A DNA stretch of 64,000 nt from Polaromonas sp. CF318 (GTDB taxonomy: Bacteria; Pseudomonadota; Gammaproteobacteria; Burkholderiales; Burkholderiaceae_C): contig NZ_AKIV01000076.1 of assembly GCF_000282655.1 (NCBI RefSeq), positions 62,001 through 126,000 on the forward strand, in the 5' to 3' direction. Each line of letters starts with the position of its first letter. Position 1 is the stretch's first letter. Both the position numbers and the translations under genes were made by a program. This document shows, one piece after another, positions 9,961-18,536 of this stretch. A model generated the notes under the pieces. That model did not search any database, had not been told where the DNA came from, and saw only the letters and a program-made list of their open reading frames with translations.

Positions 9961-11556
9961 TCAGGCGTGGGTGTGCGCGGCGGCGGCTTCGGGCAATTGA
10001 TACGCCTTGAGTTCCTGCGCGTCGAGCTGCCCGATCAGGTTGACTTCCCAGGCCAGGTACTGGCGGGCCGCCTCCTTGTTGCCGTCGTGCCGGTCGTGCA
10101 CGAAGAACAGATAGTCGATGCAGTCGCTGTCGGCCGGAATGTTTTCAGAGGCCTGCAGCGGCAGGCCGGCGGCGCGCCAGCCGTCCAGGCCGCCTTCGAG
10201 CAGGCTGGGCTTCAGGCCCAGCGCCTGCAGGTCCACGGCCGCGCAGGCTGCCACGGCGGGTTCGTCGGCAATCAGCACTACCGGGCGGTGCTCACCGGCC
10301 AGGGCCTGCGTCAGGCGCGGCCGTATCGACCAGCGCGTGCCCGCGATGTGTTTTTGGCGGAACTGCATGCTGGGGCGCAGGTCCACGGCGCAGATGCTGC
10401 CGTCGGCCAGGCCGTCCATCAGCGCCTGCGCGCTGGTGGCGGGCAGTGCGGGCAAGGCCACGGGCGCCGCGGCGGGCAGGGCCAGGCCGCTGGCCAGGCC
10501 CTGGCCCAGCACGCTGGCGTCATGGCCCAGCTGGCGCAGCCAGCTTGCCACCGTCAGCGCACGCATGCCGTCGGTATCGAACAGCACCAGGCGGGCCTTG
10601 CGCACGCCCACATACTGGTCGGTGGCCTGGATCAGCTGGCCGCCCGGCGTGTGCTGCGCGCCGGGCAGGCTGCCTTGCGCGAATTCCTCGGGGCTGCGGA
10701 CGTCGCATAAAAACAGCGTGCGCTGCTTGTCGCCGGCCCAGCCGCGAACCGTCTGTGCGTCGACGACGGGAACGCCGAAGCGCTGCCCCAGGGCCTGGGC
10801 CGCAGCGCGCATGTCGGCAGTGCCGGCAGGCTGCGCCGATTCCGGGTAGCGGCGCGTGCCGCCGTGCTCGAGTTTGAGGTCGGCCAGGTACCAGCCCTGG
10901 GTGCCGTTTTCGAGTGCCGACACGGGGTTGCGCACACCCAGGTTGATCAGCGTCTGCGCGCCTATGATGCTGCGCGTGCGGCCCGCGCAGTTGATCACGA
11001 TGTGAGTGCTCTCGCTGGGCACCAGGTCGCGTATGCGCAGGGCCAGTTCGCCGTTGGGGCAACTGATCGCCGTCGGGATGTTCATCTTGCGGAACTCCGA
11101 GAACGGCCGTCCGTCCAGCACCACGACGTCGTCCTTGCGTTCGATCATGGCCGCCAGTTCGGTCGCGCTGACCCGGGGCGTGTGGTAGACCTGCTCGGCC
11201 AGTTCGCCGAAAGTCTTGGACGGCACGTTGACGCCCGCGAACAGGGCAAAGCCGGCAGCCTGCCAGCCGGCGGTGCCGCCTTGCAGCACCTGCACGTTGC
11301 TGTAGCCGATCGCGGCCAGGCGGCGCGCGGCCAGGGGGGCGGCGCTGGCGCCGTCCTCGTCATAGACCACCAGCCGCACGCCTTTGCGCGGCGCCAGGCG
11401 CGGCGCATCCAGCTCGAGACGGCTGTAGGGCAGGGTGATGCCGTAGAACAAATGCGACTGGCCGTACTGGCCGTGCTCGCGCACATCGAACAAGGCGATT
11501 TCTTCGCCGTCGTGCAGCCAGGCTTTGAGCGTGGCCGCGTCTACAAAACGTGTCAT
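9961..11556 (-). CDS. Four-domain rhodanese (sulfurtransferase) with one active-type cysteine
   Basis: A 531-residue cytoplasmic protein made of four rhodanese-like domains, about residues 5-105, 128-230, 262-360 and 372-468, plus a 60-residue tail (DCIDYLFFVHDRHDGNKEA). Only domain 2 keeps a catalytic-type loop, C190 in INCAGRTRSIIGAQ. The equivalent sites are VVYDEDG in domain 1, VLFDTDG in domain 3 and VLIADEP in domain 4, so these should be non-catalytic. The start ATG at 11556 gives a domain beginning at once with FVDAATLKAWL. The gene lies 66 bases after the thiol-dioxygenase-like gene on the same strand, which suggests it handles persulfide or sulfane sulfur from the same substrate. 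Confidence 0.9.
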   Translation of the reverse strand: MTRFVDAATLKAWLHDGEEIALFDVREHGQYGQSHLFYGITLPYSRLELDAPRLAPRKGVRLVVYDEDGASAAPLAARRLAAIGYSNVQVLQGGTAGWQAAGFALFAGVNVPSKTFGELAEQVYHTPRVSATELAAMIERKDDVVVLDGRPFSEFRKMNIPTAISCPNGELALRIRDLVPSESTHIVINCAGRTRSIIGAQTLINLGVRNPVSALENGTQGWYLADLKLEHGGTRRYPESAQPAGTADMRAAAQALGQRFGVPVVDAQTVRGWAGDKQRTLFLCDVRSPEEFAQGSLPGAQHTPGGQLIQATDQYVGVRKARLVLFDTDGMRALTVASWLRQLGHDASVLGQGLASGLALPAAAPVALPALPATSAQALMDGLADGSICAVDLRPSMQFRQKHIAGTRWSIRPRLTQALAGEHRPVVLIADEPAVAACAAVDLQALGLKPSLLEGGLDGWRAAGLPLQASENIPADSDCIDYLFFVHDRHDGNKEAARQYLAWEVNLIGQLDAQELKAYQLPEAAAAHTHA

Positions 11557-11622
11557 GGGATAAATGCGTGTGGGTTCGGGAGATTCGGAAAATTCAAGGA
11601 AAGGGCGTGAAGTACGGGGCGT

Positions 11623-12213
11623 TCAGCGGCGGGTCTGCACGCCGATGCCCATGGTTTCGTACGTGCCTTTTTCCATGTCGTAGCTGGTGCGCGAGGTCAG
11701 GGTCTCGAGCGCGCGGCCGTACATGTGCAGGTGGCGTATCACCTGGCCCGCGGGAATTTCAACCGAGTGGATGTCTTCCGGCAGCAGCGCGATGCCCGTG
11801 CCGGGCTCGACCACGACGGAGCTGACTTCCTTGAGCTGCGCTTTGCCCGGCACCGAGCCGTCGTCCTGGCGTTCGTACACGCGGTTCAGTTCCGTGCCTT
11901 CCACGGCGCTGATGCAGGCCCAGGTGGTGTGGTTGTGCGGCACGATGCGCTTGCCGGGACGCATCACGTTGAGGTAAAGCGCAAAGCTCTGGTCGGCGTC
12001 TTCAGCGATCAGGTAGCGCGCCTGCAGTTCAGGGCTGACGGGGGCATTGAACTCGGCTTCGCTCCACAGATCCCTGCGGTCGGCCAGCTGGTTCAGCACC
12101 GCCAGCACCTTGGCCAGGGACTGGCGGTTGGCTTCACCGCTTCCAACAATAAGTTTAATGTTTTGAATGGCGGCGCCAACTACCTGGCTGCGCTCTGCTG
12201 TTGCGGTGTTCAT
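11623..12213 (-). CDS. Thiol dioxygenase-like cupin (cysteine/3-mercaptopropionate dioxygenase type)
   Basis: A 196-residue cupin predicted to be a non-haem iron enzyme oxidising a thiol to a sulfinate. Likely iron ligands are H93 and H95 in [10 protein letters not shown] and H149 in LPEDIHSVE, matching the HxH...H pattern of thiol dioxygenases; RLHMYG-like text (RHLHMYG, near 160) follows in the last strand. The ATG at 12213 has GAGGAAAC before it; an in-frame extension to 12279 lacks such a site. It heads the minus-strand sulfur run and is divergent from a LysR gene, with a T-N11-A box in the 131-base gap. Cysteine, mercaptopropionate and other thiols cannot be told apart by eye. Confidence 0.8.
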   Translation of the reverse strand: MNTATAERSQVVGAAIQNIKLIVGSGEANRQSLAKVLAVLNQLADRRDLWSEAEFNAPVSPELQARYLIAEDADQSFALYLNVMRPGKRIVPHNHTTWACISAVEGTELNRVYERQDDGSVPGKAQLKEVSSVVVEPGTGIALLPEDIHSVEIPAGQVIRHLHMYGRALETLTSRTSYDMEKGTYETMGIGVQTRR

Positions 12214-12300
12214 GGGCGTTTCCTCGGTGAAATTCCGGTTTGAAGGGCTTAATATAGTCAAGTCATATTTTTCAAACAACTCAGAAATAGAGATAAACGC

Positions 12301-12315
12301 ATTAGCATTCGTAAT
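12301..12315. promoter_or_regulatory. Candidate LysR binding box
   Basis: ATTA-N7-TAAT, which contains the T-N11-A pattern of LysR-type regulators (T12302 to A12314), in an AT-rich gap. It lies 30 bases before the LysR start and 88 before the dioxygenase start, a placing that would allow autorepression and activation of the divergent sulfur genes. Binding is inferred. Confidence 0.5.
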
Positions 12316-12344
12316 ATGAAGACAGCCCCGAGGAGGGTCCTCGC

Positions 12345-13256
12345 ATGAAAACCCTTGACCTGGAATTGCTGAGGTCCCTGGTCGCCATTGACGAGCAGGA
12401 CAGCTTTGCCGGCGCGGCGGTCCAACTGGGCAAGACGCAGTCGGCGGTGACGCAGCAGATGCAGCGCCTGGAAGACCAGATCGGCCACCCGCTGTTCGAA
12501 AAACAGGGGCGCAGCAAGCGGCTGACGCCGCACGGGCGCAAGCTGCTCGAGTACGCGCGCCACCTGCTGGCCATCAACGACGATGCGCTGCGCAGCCTGC
12601 AGCAGGGCAGCCTTGAGGGTGTGCTGCGCATAGGCGCGCCGCACGATGTGGCCGACAACATGCTGCCGACGCTGCTGGCGCAGGTGGCGCGCGTCTCGCC
12701 GCTGCTGCAGCTCGACATCCACGTGGGGCGCAGCCCCTTCCTGATGGAGTCGCTCAAGCGCGGCGAGATCGACATGAGCATTTCCAACCGCAACGACCCG
12801 GGGCTGGACGGCGTGGTGCTGCGCACCTCGCCCACGGTGTGGCTGTGTTCGGCCAGCTATGTGCATGACCGCTCCAAGCCGGTGCCCCTGATCCTCGTGG
12901 AAGGGCCCAGCGTGTTCCACCGGCTGGCGCGCGAGGCGCTGGATGCGGCCGGCATCCCCTGGTCGCCCAACTACACCGCGTCCAGCCTGATCGGCATCAA
13001 GGCCGCGCTGCGCGCCGGCCTGGGCGTGACCGCGCGCGGCATAGAAACGGCGGGGCCCGAGCTGCGCGTGCTCGGCGAAAACGACGGCCTGCCGCGGCTG
13101 CCCGACCTCGACTATTACCTGTTCATTCGCAGGAACGTCATCAACCCGGTCACACGCAAGGTGTTCGACATGCTCAAGGCCAACCTCGGTTTGATCCGCA
13201 GCGCGGCGGACCCTGCGATGCCTGCGGGCAGGGCAGGGTCGATGCCGGGCGACTAG
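12345..13256 (+). CDS. LysR-family transcriptional regulator of the sulfur run
   Basis: A 303-residue LysR-type regulator. The N-terminal winged helix-turn-helix spans about residues 3-62 ([20 protein letters not shown], then [13 protein letters not shown]), followed by the inducer-binding domain from about residue 90 ([15 protein letters not shown]). GAGGGT precedes the ATG. It is transcribed away from the thiol-dioxygenase gene across a 131-base gap holding a LysR box, the usual arrangement for a regulator and its target. The inducer is unknown; an organosulfur acid or thiol would fit the targets. No partner gene follows it on this strand. Confidence 0.92.
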   Translation: MKTLDLELLRSLVAIDEQDSFAGAAVQLGKTQSAVTQQMQRLEDQIGHPLFEKQGRSKRLTPHGRKLLEYARHLLAINDDALRSLQQGSLEGVLRIGAPHDVADNMLPTLLAQVARVSPLLQLDIHVGRSPFLMESLKRGEIDMSISNRNDPGLDGVVLRTSPTVWLCSASYVHDRSKPVPLILVEGPSVFHRLAREALDAAGIPWSPNYTASSLIGIKAALRAGLGVTARGIETAGPELRVLGENDGLPRLPDLDYYLFIRRNVINPVTRKVFDMLKANLGLIRSAADPAMPAGRAGSMPGD

Positions 13257-13511
13257 CGCATCGCCGGCGAATTGCCGGTGTTCTACTTTCTACTTACTTG
13301 CGCAAGAGCGCCTGCGCAAATCAAGGGTGATCGTGGCTTCGTAACCATGCGGCCGTAACAAATTGTTGGACGCAAGCCACATGAAGAAGCCAAACTTGCG
13401 AAGGGATGCGGCACTTGCATTGGCTCGGTGTACCCTTGCCGGACGCGGATGACTCACGGCATGGATCGGAGTTGTCGGGCGTATGAGAACACATGCAAGG
13501 AGTGAGAGTTA

Positions 13512-14501
13512 ATGTCTGTTTCAAAATTCCCCATCAAGCGGCGCACGCTGCTTGCTGGTTCCGCGGCCACCCTGGCGCTTGGCGCCGCTCCCGCGTGGGC
13601 TGCCTATCCCGACAAGCCCATCAAGATCATCGTTCCCTGGGCTGCCGGTGGCAGCACCGACGCCATCACCCGCGTGCTCGCGCAACGCCTGAGCGACAGC
13701 TTGAAGCAGCCCGTGGTCGTGGACAACAAGCCGGGCGGCGCGGGCCACGTCGGCATTGACCAGGCCGCCAAGTCGGCGCCCGATGGCTATACGCTGGCGA
13801 TTGTCGAACTGTCCCATGTGTACGCACCCGCGGTTGTCGCCAACCTGCCCTATGACATCCTGCGCGACTTCACGCCGGTCACATTGGTGGGCACCTCGCC
13901 CATGGTGCTGTTCACCGGCCCTGAAGTCAGCGACTTCAAGAGCTTCCTGAAATCCGTTTCCAATCCCAAGGGTGGGCCGTCTCCCATGGCGAACAGCGGT
14001 ACGGGCTCTATCAGCCACCTGGTGGGCGAGCTGTTTTCGCAGGAAACCAAGGTCAAGTTCAACATGGTGCCTTACCGCGGTGGCGCGCCGGCCATGGTCG
14101 ATCTGGCGGCAGGACAGGTGTCCTCTTACTTCGCCACGCTGGCGACCGGCTCCAGCCTGATGGCTTCGGGCAAGGTGAAGGCGCTGGCGGTCACGGGCCG
14201 CAAACGCTCCGACGTCCCCATCCTGCGCTCCCTGCCGACGATGACGGAACTCGGCCTGAAAAACATGGACGTCGCCCAGTGGTGGGCGTTGGTGGCCCCG
14301 GCGACCACGCCGCTGGAAGTCACCGAGCGGCTTCGCCTGGAGCTGCTGTCCGCGATGTCGGATTTGAAGGTGGTGGAGCGCATGTCGGCGCTGGGCGTGG
14401 AAATGAAGGGTACCTCGCGCGACCAGCTGCGTGGCTTCCTGCGCTCGGAGTCCGAGCGCTGGCGAACCCTGGCCCGCAACGTGGGCCTGAAGCCGCAATA
14501 A
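13512..14501 (+). CDS. Orphan Bug/TctC-family periplasmic receptor
   Basis: A 329-residue Bug receptor with an N-terminal KRRTLLAG followed by a hydrophobic stretch ending in AWA, which resembles a twin-arginine or long Sec signal. Family motifs are KIIVPWAAGGSTDAITRVLA, DNKPGGAGHVGIDQAAKSAP, DGYTLA, ANSGTGSISHLVGELF and MVPYRGGAPAMVDLAAG. AGGAG lies 11 bases before the ATG. It stands alone: 255 bases without a gene precede it, in which I see no clear promoter or terminator, and murI converges 13 bases after it. No TctA/TctB permease gene is present. The ligand is unknown. Confidence 0.9.
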   Translation: MSVSKFPIKRRTLLAGSAATLALGAAPAWAAYPDKPIKIIVPWAAGGSTDAITRVLAQRLSDSLKQPVVVDNKPGGAGHVGIDQAAKSAPDGYTLAIVELSHVYAPAVVANLPYDILRDFTPVTLVGTSPMVLFTGPEVSDFKSFLKSVSNPKGGPSPMANSGTGSISHLVGELFSQETKVKFNMVPYRGGAPAMVDLAAGQVSSYFATLATGSSLMASGKVKALAVTGRKRSDVPILRSLPTMTELGLKNMDVAQWWALVAPATTPLEVTERLRLELLSAMSDLKVVERMSALGVEMKGTSRDQLRGFLRSESERWRTLARNVGLKPQ

Positions 14502-14514
14502 GCGGCAGCCGGCG

Positions 14515-15312
14515 CTACAGATCCAGCCAGCGCCGGGCTGCTGCCTGCAGCGCCTCTTGCGCGCCTGTGGTCAGCAAGGTGGTGTGGCCGGGCAAATCGC
14601 CCGGCTGCAACTGCCCGGCGGCCTGCAGCAAACGGCGGGCCTGCCGCGCGACAGGTTCGCCGGTTTCCATCAGCCGGACATCGGCCCCCACCATCGCCTG
14701 CAGCGTGTCCCACGCGAAGGCGTAGTGCGTGCAGCCCAGCACCAGGGTATCAACCTGGCCAGCCTGGTTGCCGAAAGGCCCCATCGCCCGCGTGTATTGC
14801 TCGCACAGCGCGCGGACCCGCGCGACATCATGGTTCTGGATCGCATCGGCCAGCCCGTCGCAGGGCTGCAGGATGAACTCGGCCTGGTCTTTTAATGTGT
14901 CGTGCAAGGTGCGCAGCTTCGCGCTTGCCACCGTGCCGCGTGTCGCCATCACGCCGATGCGGCGTGTCCTGCTCAAGGCGACGGCCGGCTTGAGTGCCGG
15001 CTCCACGCCGACCAGCGGCAAGTCCGGGTGTTCGGTTCGCACAAGATGAGCGGCGGCCGCCGTCGCGGTGTTGCAGGCGATCACCAACGCCTTGATCGCA
15101 TGCTCGTCGCGCAATTGGCGCACGACGGCACGTGTGCGGTCTGTGACAAAAGCATCGCCGCGTTCGCCATAGGGCGCGAAGCCCGCGTCGGCCAGGTAGA
15201 CGAAAGACTCGGCGGGCAGCTGCGCCCGCAGCGCCTTGAGGATGCTCAGGCCGCCCACGCCGCTGTCGAACACGCCGACCGGCCGTGCGGCCCCGGCCTG
15301 GCTTTCGCTCAC
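14515..15312 (-). CDS. murI: Glutamate racemase
   Basis: A 265-residue racemase making D-glutamate for peptidoglycan. The two catalytic cysteines are C80 in VIACNTATAAAAH and C194 in VLGCTHYAF; the N-terminus shows PVGVFDSGVGGLSILKALR and the substrate loop APYGERG. I place the start at GTG 15312, whose bases overlap the fumarase stop as GTGA, and which gives the normal family length. An in-frame ATG at 15366 would lie wholly inside the fumarase gene. It is thus translationally coupled to class I fumarase, an unusual partnership. Confidence 0.92.
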   Translation of the reverse strand: MSESQAGAARPVGVFDSGVGGLSILKALRAQLPAESFVYLADAGFAPYGERGDAFVTDRTRAVVRQLRDEHAIKALVIACNTATAAAAHLVRTEHPDLPLVGVEPALKPAVALSRTRRIGVMATRGTVASAKLRTLHDTLKDQAEFILQPCDGLADAIQNHDVARVRALCEQYTRAMGPFGNQAGQVDTLVLGCTHYAFAWDTLQAMVGADVRLMETGEPVARQARRLLQAAGQLQPGDLPGHTTLLTTGAQEALQAAARRWLDL

Positions 15313-16859
15313 GCCGCCGCGACGGGGATGTTCTTGAATTCCCCGCTGGCGATTTTTTTCTGCCACTCGGCCGGGCCGGTGATGTGGGCGCTGGTGCCGC
15401 CCGAGTCCACCGCCACGGTTACGGGCATGTCCACCACGTCGAATTCGTAAATCGCTTCCATGCCCAGGTCGGCGAAACCGATGACCTTGGCGGTCTTGAT
15501 GGCCTTGCTGACCAGGTAGGCGGCGCCGCCGACGGCCATCAGGTAGGCGCTCTTGTGTTTTTTGATGGCCTCGATGGCGACCGGGCCGCGCTCGGACTTG
15601 CCAATCATGGAGATCAGGCCGGTTTCAGCCAGCATCATTTCCGTGAAGCCGTCCATGCGCGTGGCGGTGGTCGGGCCGGCCGGGCCCACGGCTTCGTCGC
15701 GCACCGGGTCGACCGGGCCGACGTAGTAGATGACACGGTTGGTGAAATCGACCGGCAGTTTTTCGCCCTTGGCCAGCATGCCCTGGATGCGCTTGTGCGC
15801 GGCGTCGCGGCCGGTCAGCATCTTGCCGTTGAGCAGCAGGGTCTGGCCGGGCTTCCAGCTGGCGACTTCTTCCCGGGTGAGCGTGTTGAGGTTGACCTTT
15901 TTGCTCTTGTTGTAGTCGGGTGCCCAGTTCACGTTGGGCCACAGGTCCAGCGAAGGCGGATCCAGGTAGACCGGGCCGCTGCCGTCCATCACGAAGTGGG
16001 CGTGGCGCGTGGCGGCGCAGTTGGGGATCATGGCCACGGGCTTGCTGGCCGCGTGGGTGGGGTACATCTTGATCTTGATGTCGAGCACGGTGGTGAGGCC
16101 CCCCAGGCCTTGCGCGCCTATGCCCAGGGCGTTGACTTTCTCGAACAGCTCCAGGCGCAACTCTTCGGTCTTGCTCAGTGGGGCGCCCGAGGACGACTTG
16201 GCCTGCAGTTCGTACATGTCGAGGTCGTCCATCAGGCTTTCCTTGGCCATCAGCACGGCTTTTTCTGCGGTGCCGCCTATGCCTATGCCCAGCATGCCGG
16301 GCGGGCACCAGCCTGCGCCCATGGTGGGCACGGTCTTGAGCACCCAGTCGACCACCGAGTCGCCGGGGTTGAGCATCACCAGCTTGCTTTTGTTTTCGCT
16401 GCCGCCGCCCTTGGCGGCCACGGTGACATCGACTTTGTCGCCGGGCACCAATTCGGTGAAGATCACGGCCGGCGTGTTGTCCTTGGTGTTCTTGCGTTCG
16501 AACTGCGGGTCGGCGACGACCGAGGCGCGGAGGGTGTTGTCGGGGTGGTTGTAGCCGCGGCGCACGCCTTCGTTGACGGCGTCGTCAATGCTTCCGGTGA
16601 AGCCTTCCCAGCGCACGTTCATGCCGATCTTGAGGAACACGTTGACGATGCCGGTGTCCTGGCAGATGGGGCGCTGGCCGGTGGCGCTCATCTTGCTGTT
16701 GGTGAGGATCTGTGCGATCGCGTCCTTGGCTGCCGGGCTTTGCTCGCGCTCGTAGGCGCGCGCCAGGTGGGCGATGTAGTCCGTGGGGTGGTAGTAGCTG
16801 ATGTACTGCAGCGCGGCGGCTACGGATTCGATGAGGTCGGCTTGCTTGATCGTGGTCAT
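15309..16859 (-). CDS. fumA: Fumarate hydratase class I (iron-sulfur)
   Basis: A 516-residue single-chain class I fumarase interconverting fumarate and malate with an oxygen-labile [4Fe-4S] cluster. Candidate cluster cysteines are in PICQDTG (about residue 66), PNCAATRH (about residue 282) and one further site in the [11 protein letters not shown] region. The C-terminal beta domain carries [12 protein letters not shown] and [17 protein letters not shown]. The ATG at 16859 opens with [16 protein letters not shown]; the longer frame to 16907 is rejected. It is divergent from the iron-free fumC across 140 bases and overlaps murI by four bases. Confidence 0.95.
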   Translation of the reverse strand: MTTIKQADLIESVAAALQYISYYHPTDYIAHLARAYEREQSPAAKDAIAQILTNSKMSATGQRPICQDTGIVNVFLKIGMNVRWEGFTGSIDDAVNEGVRRGYNHPDNTLRASVVADPQFERKNTKDNTPAVIFTELVPGDKVDVTVAAKGGGSENKSKLVMLNPGDSVVDWVLKTVPTMGAGWCPPGMLGIGIGGTAEKAVLMAKESLMDDLDMYELQAKSSSGAPLSKTEELRLELFEKVNALGIGAQGLGGLTTVLDIKIKMYPTHAASKPVAMIPNCAATRHAHFVMDGSGPVYLDPPSLDLWPNVNWAPDYNKSKKVNLNTLTREEVASWKPGQTLLLNGKMLTGRDAAHKRIQGMLAKGEKLPVDFTNRVIYYVGPVDPVRDEAVGPAGPTTATRMDGFTEMMLAETGLISMIGKSERGPVAIEAIKKHKSAYLMAVGGAAYLVSKAIKTAKVIGFADLGMEAIYEFDVVDMPVTVAVDSGGTSAHITGPAEWQKKIASGEFKNIPVAAA

Positions 16860-16935
16860 GGTGGGGTGGGGATCGTCGTTTTGGGGGAATTCGGGCAAAC
16901 CTTGCAATTATCCGTCTTCGCAAAACCCCTCAGAT

Positions 16936-16948
16936 GAGAATTCTTCTC
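16936..16948. promoter_or_regulatory. Small inverted repeat between fumA and fumC
   Basis: GAGAA-TTC-TTCTC, a 5+3+5 palindrome about 50 bases before fumC and 77 before fumA in their shared 140-base control region. It may be a regulator site, but it is short enough to be chance. Confidence 0.3.
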
Positions 16949-16999
16949 GTCTGCGGTCATACTTCAGTTTTCCCCTTTTTTGACAGCGCAGGACATTCC

Positions 17000-18391
17000 A
17001 TGACGACAAGCAGCAGCACGCGCACCGAGCGCGACACCTTCGGCCCCATCGCGGTGCCGTCCGACAAACTCTGGGGCGCGCAGACGCAGCGTTCCCTGCA
17101 GAACTTCGACATCTCGGGTGAACAGCAGCCGCGCGAGATCATCAAGGCGCTGGCCCAGGTCAAGCGATCTTCTGCCAAGGTCAACCACGCGCTGGGCCTG
17201 CAGGACGAGAAAAAAACCAAAGCCATCGTGGCCGCGGCCGACGAGGTGATCGCGGGCAAACATGCGGACGAGTTCCCGCTGGTGGTCTGGCAGACCGGCT
17301 CGGGCACGCAGACCAATATGAACGTCAACGAGGTGCTGGCCAACCGCGCGAGCGAAATCCTGGGCGGCGAGCGCGGCGAAGGCCGGCTGGTGCACCCCAA
17401 CGACGACGTCAACCGCAGCCAGTCTTCCAACGACGTGTTCCCGACCGCCATGCATGTGGCCGCGGTGGAAGCGCTGACCCACAAGCTGCTGCCGGCCATC
17501 GCGAAACTGCGCGCCACGCTGGCGAAGAAAGCGCAGGATTTCGACGGCATCGTCAAGATTGGCCGCACCCACCTGCAGGATGCCACGCCGCTCACGCTGG
17601 GCCAGGAGTTTTCGGGCTATGTCGCGCAGCTGGACCACGGCGAAAAACACGTGCGCGCCGCCTTGCCACACCTGTGCGAGCTGGCGTTGGGCGGCACCGC
17701 CGTCGGTACCGGCCTGAACGCACCCAAGGGTTATGCCGTGCAGGTGGCGGCCGAGCTGGCCACGCTCACCGGTCTGCCTTTTGTCACGGCGCCCAACAAA
17801 TTCGAAGCGCTGGCCTCGGTCGACGGCCTGGTGCATGCGCACGGCGCGCTCAAGACCCTGGCGGCCAGCATGATGAAAATCGCCAATGACGTGCGCTGGC
17901 TGGCCAGCGGCCCGCGCAGCGGCATCGGCGAGCTCAGCATTCCCGAGAACGAACCCGGCTCGTCCATCATGCCGGGCAAGGTCAACCCGACGCAGAGCGA
18001 AGCCGTCACCATGCTGGCGGCCCAGGTGTTCGGCAATGACGTCGCCATCAACTTCGGCGGCGCCTCGGGCAATTTCGAACTCAACGTCTTCCGGCCCATG
18101 GTGGCGCACAACTTCCTGCAGAGCGTGCGCCTGCTGGCCGACGGCATGGTGAGCTTCAACGACCACTGCGCCGAGGGCATAGAGCCGAACCGCGAACGCA
18201 TCACCGAGCTGGTGGACCGCTCGCTGATGCTGGTGACGGCGCTGAACACCCACATTGGCTACGACAAGGCCGCCTTCATCGCGAAAAAAGCGCACAAGGA
18301 AGGCAGCAGCCTGCGCGACGCGGCGCTGGCTTCGGGCTATGTCACGGGCGAGCAGTTCGATAAGTGGGTGGTTCCCGGGGATATGGTCTGA
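17000..18391 (+). CDS. fumC: Fumarate hydratase class II
   Basis: A 463-residue iron-free, oxygen-stable fumarase. The family signature [16 protein letters not shown] is intact near residues 320-335, with [20 protein letters not shown] and [14 protein letters not shown] upstream, all substrate-site segments. The ATG at 17000 is preceded by a weak AGGA and gives [17 protein letters not shown]; the frame runs open to 16934 but those residues lie in the promoter region. It is divergent from class I fumA, so the cell has both oxygen-sensitive and robust versions side by side. A repeat element follows before nhaA. Confidence 0.96.
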   Translation: MTTSSSTRTERDTFGPIAVPSDKLWGAQTQRSLQNFDISGEQQPREIIKALAQVKRSSAKVNHALGLQDEKKTKAIVAAADEVIAGKHADEFPLVVWQTGSGTQTNMNVNEVLANRASEILGGERGEGRLVHPNDDVNRSQSSNDVFPTAMHVAAVEALTHKLLPAIAKLRATLAKKAQDFDGIVKIGRTHLQDATPLTLGQEFSGYVAQLDHGEKHVRAALPHLCELALGGTAVGTGLNAPKGYAVQVAAELATLTGLPFVTAPNKFEALASVDGLVHAHGALKTLAASMMKIANDVRWLASGPRSGIGELSIPENEPGSSIMPGKVNPTQSEAVTMLAAQVFGNDVAINFGGASGNFELNVFRPMVAHNFLQSVRLLADGMVSFNDHCAEGIEPNRERITELVDRSLMLVTALNTHIGYDKAAFIAKKAHKEGSSLRDAALASGYVTGEQFDKWVVPGDMV

Positions 18392-18397
18392 ACATAG

Positions 18398-18515
18398 GCA
18401 CACCCCCGTCCAGGCTCACTGCGTGTAGCCTGTTCCCCCCTTGCAGGGGGCGGCGCCTGCGGCCCGGCAAAGCCGGTTCCGCGGCGCCTTGGGAGGGGCG
18501 GACGCGTCGGTGACC
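18398..18515. repeat. GC-rich hairpin repeat, REP-like
   Basis: A non-coding block with nested hairpins: five C (18436-18440) with five G (18446-18450), CCGGC-AAA-GCCGG (18464-18476), and an outer pairing of the two GGCGCC-containing arms. The text closely resembles a dispersed intergenic repeat I remember from Comamonadaceae genomes, which was not checked. It fills the gap between fumC and nhaA and may act as a 3' transcript stabiliser or weak terminator. Confidence 0.5.
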
Positions 18516-18536
18516 TGGTGTCTGGGACAATAGGGC

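Noticed and set aside
13257..13511. A short gene on the minus strand in the gap before the orphan Bug receptor
   Set aside because: The 67-codon frame has no ribosome site, no motif and unusual composition; I see no coding evidence.
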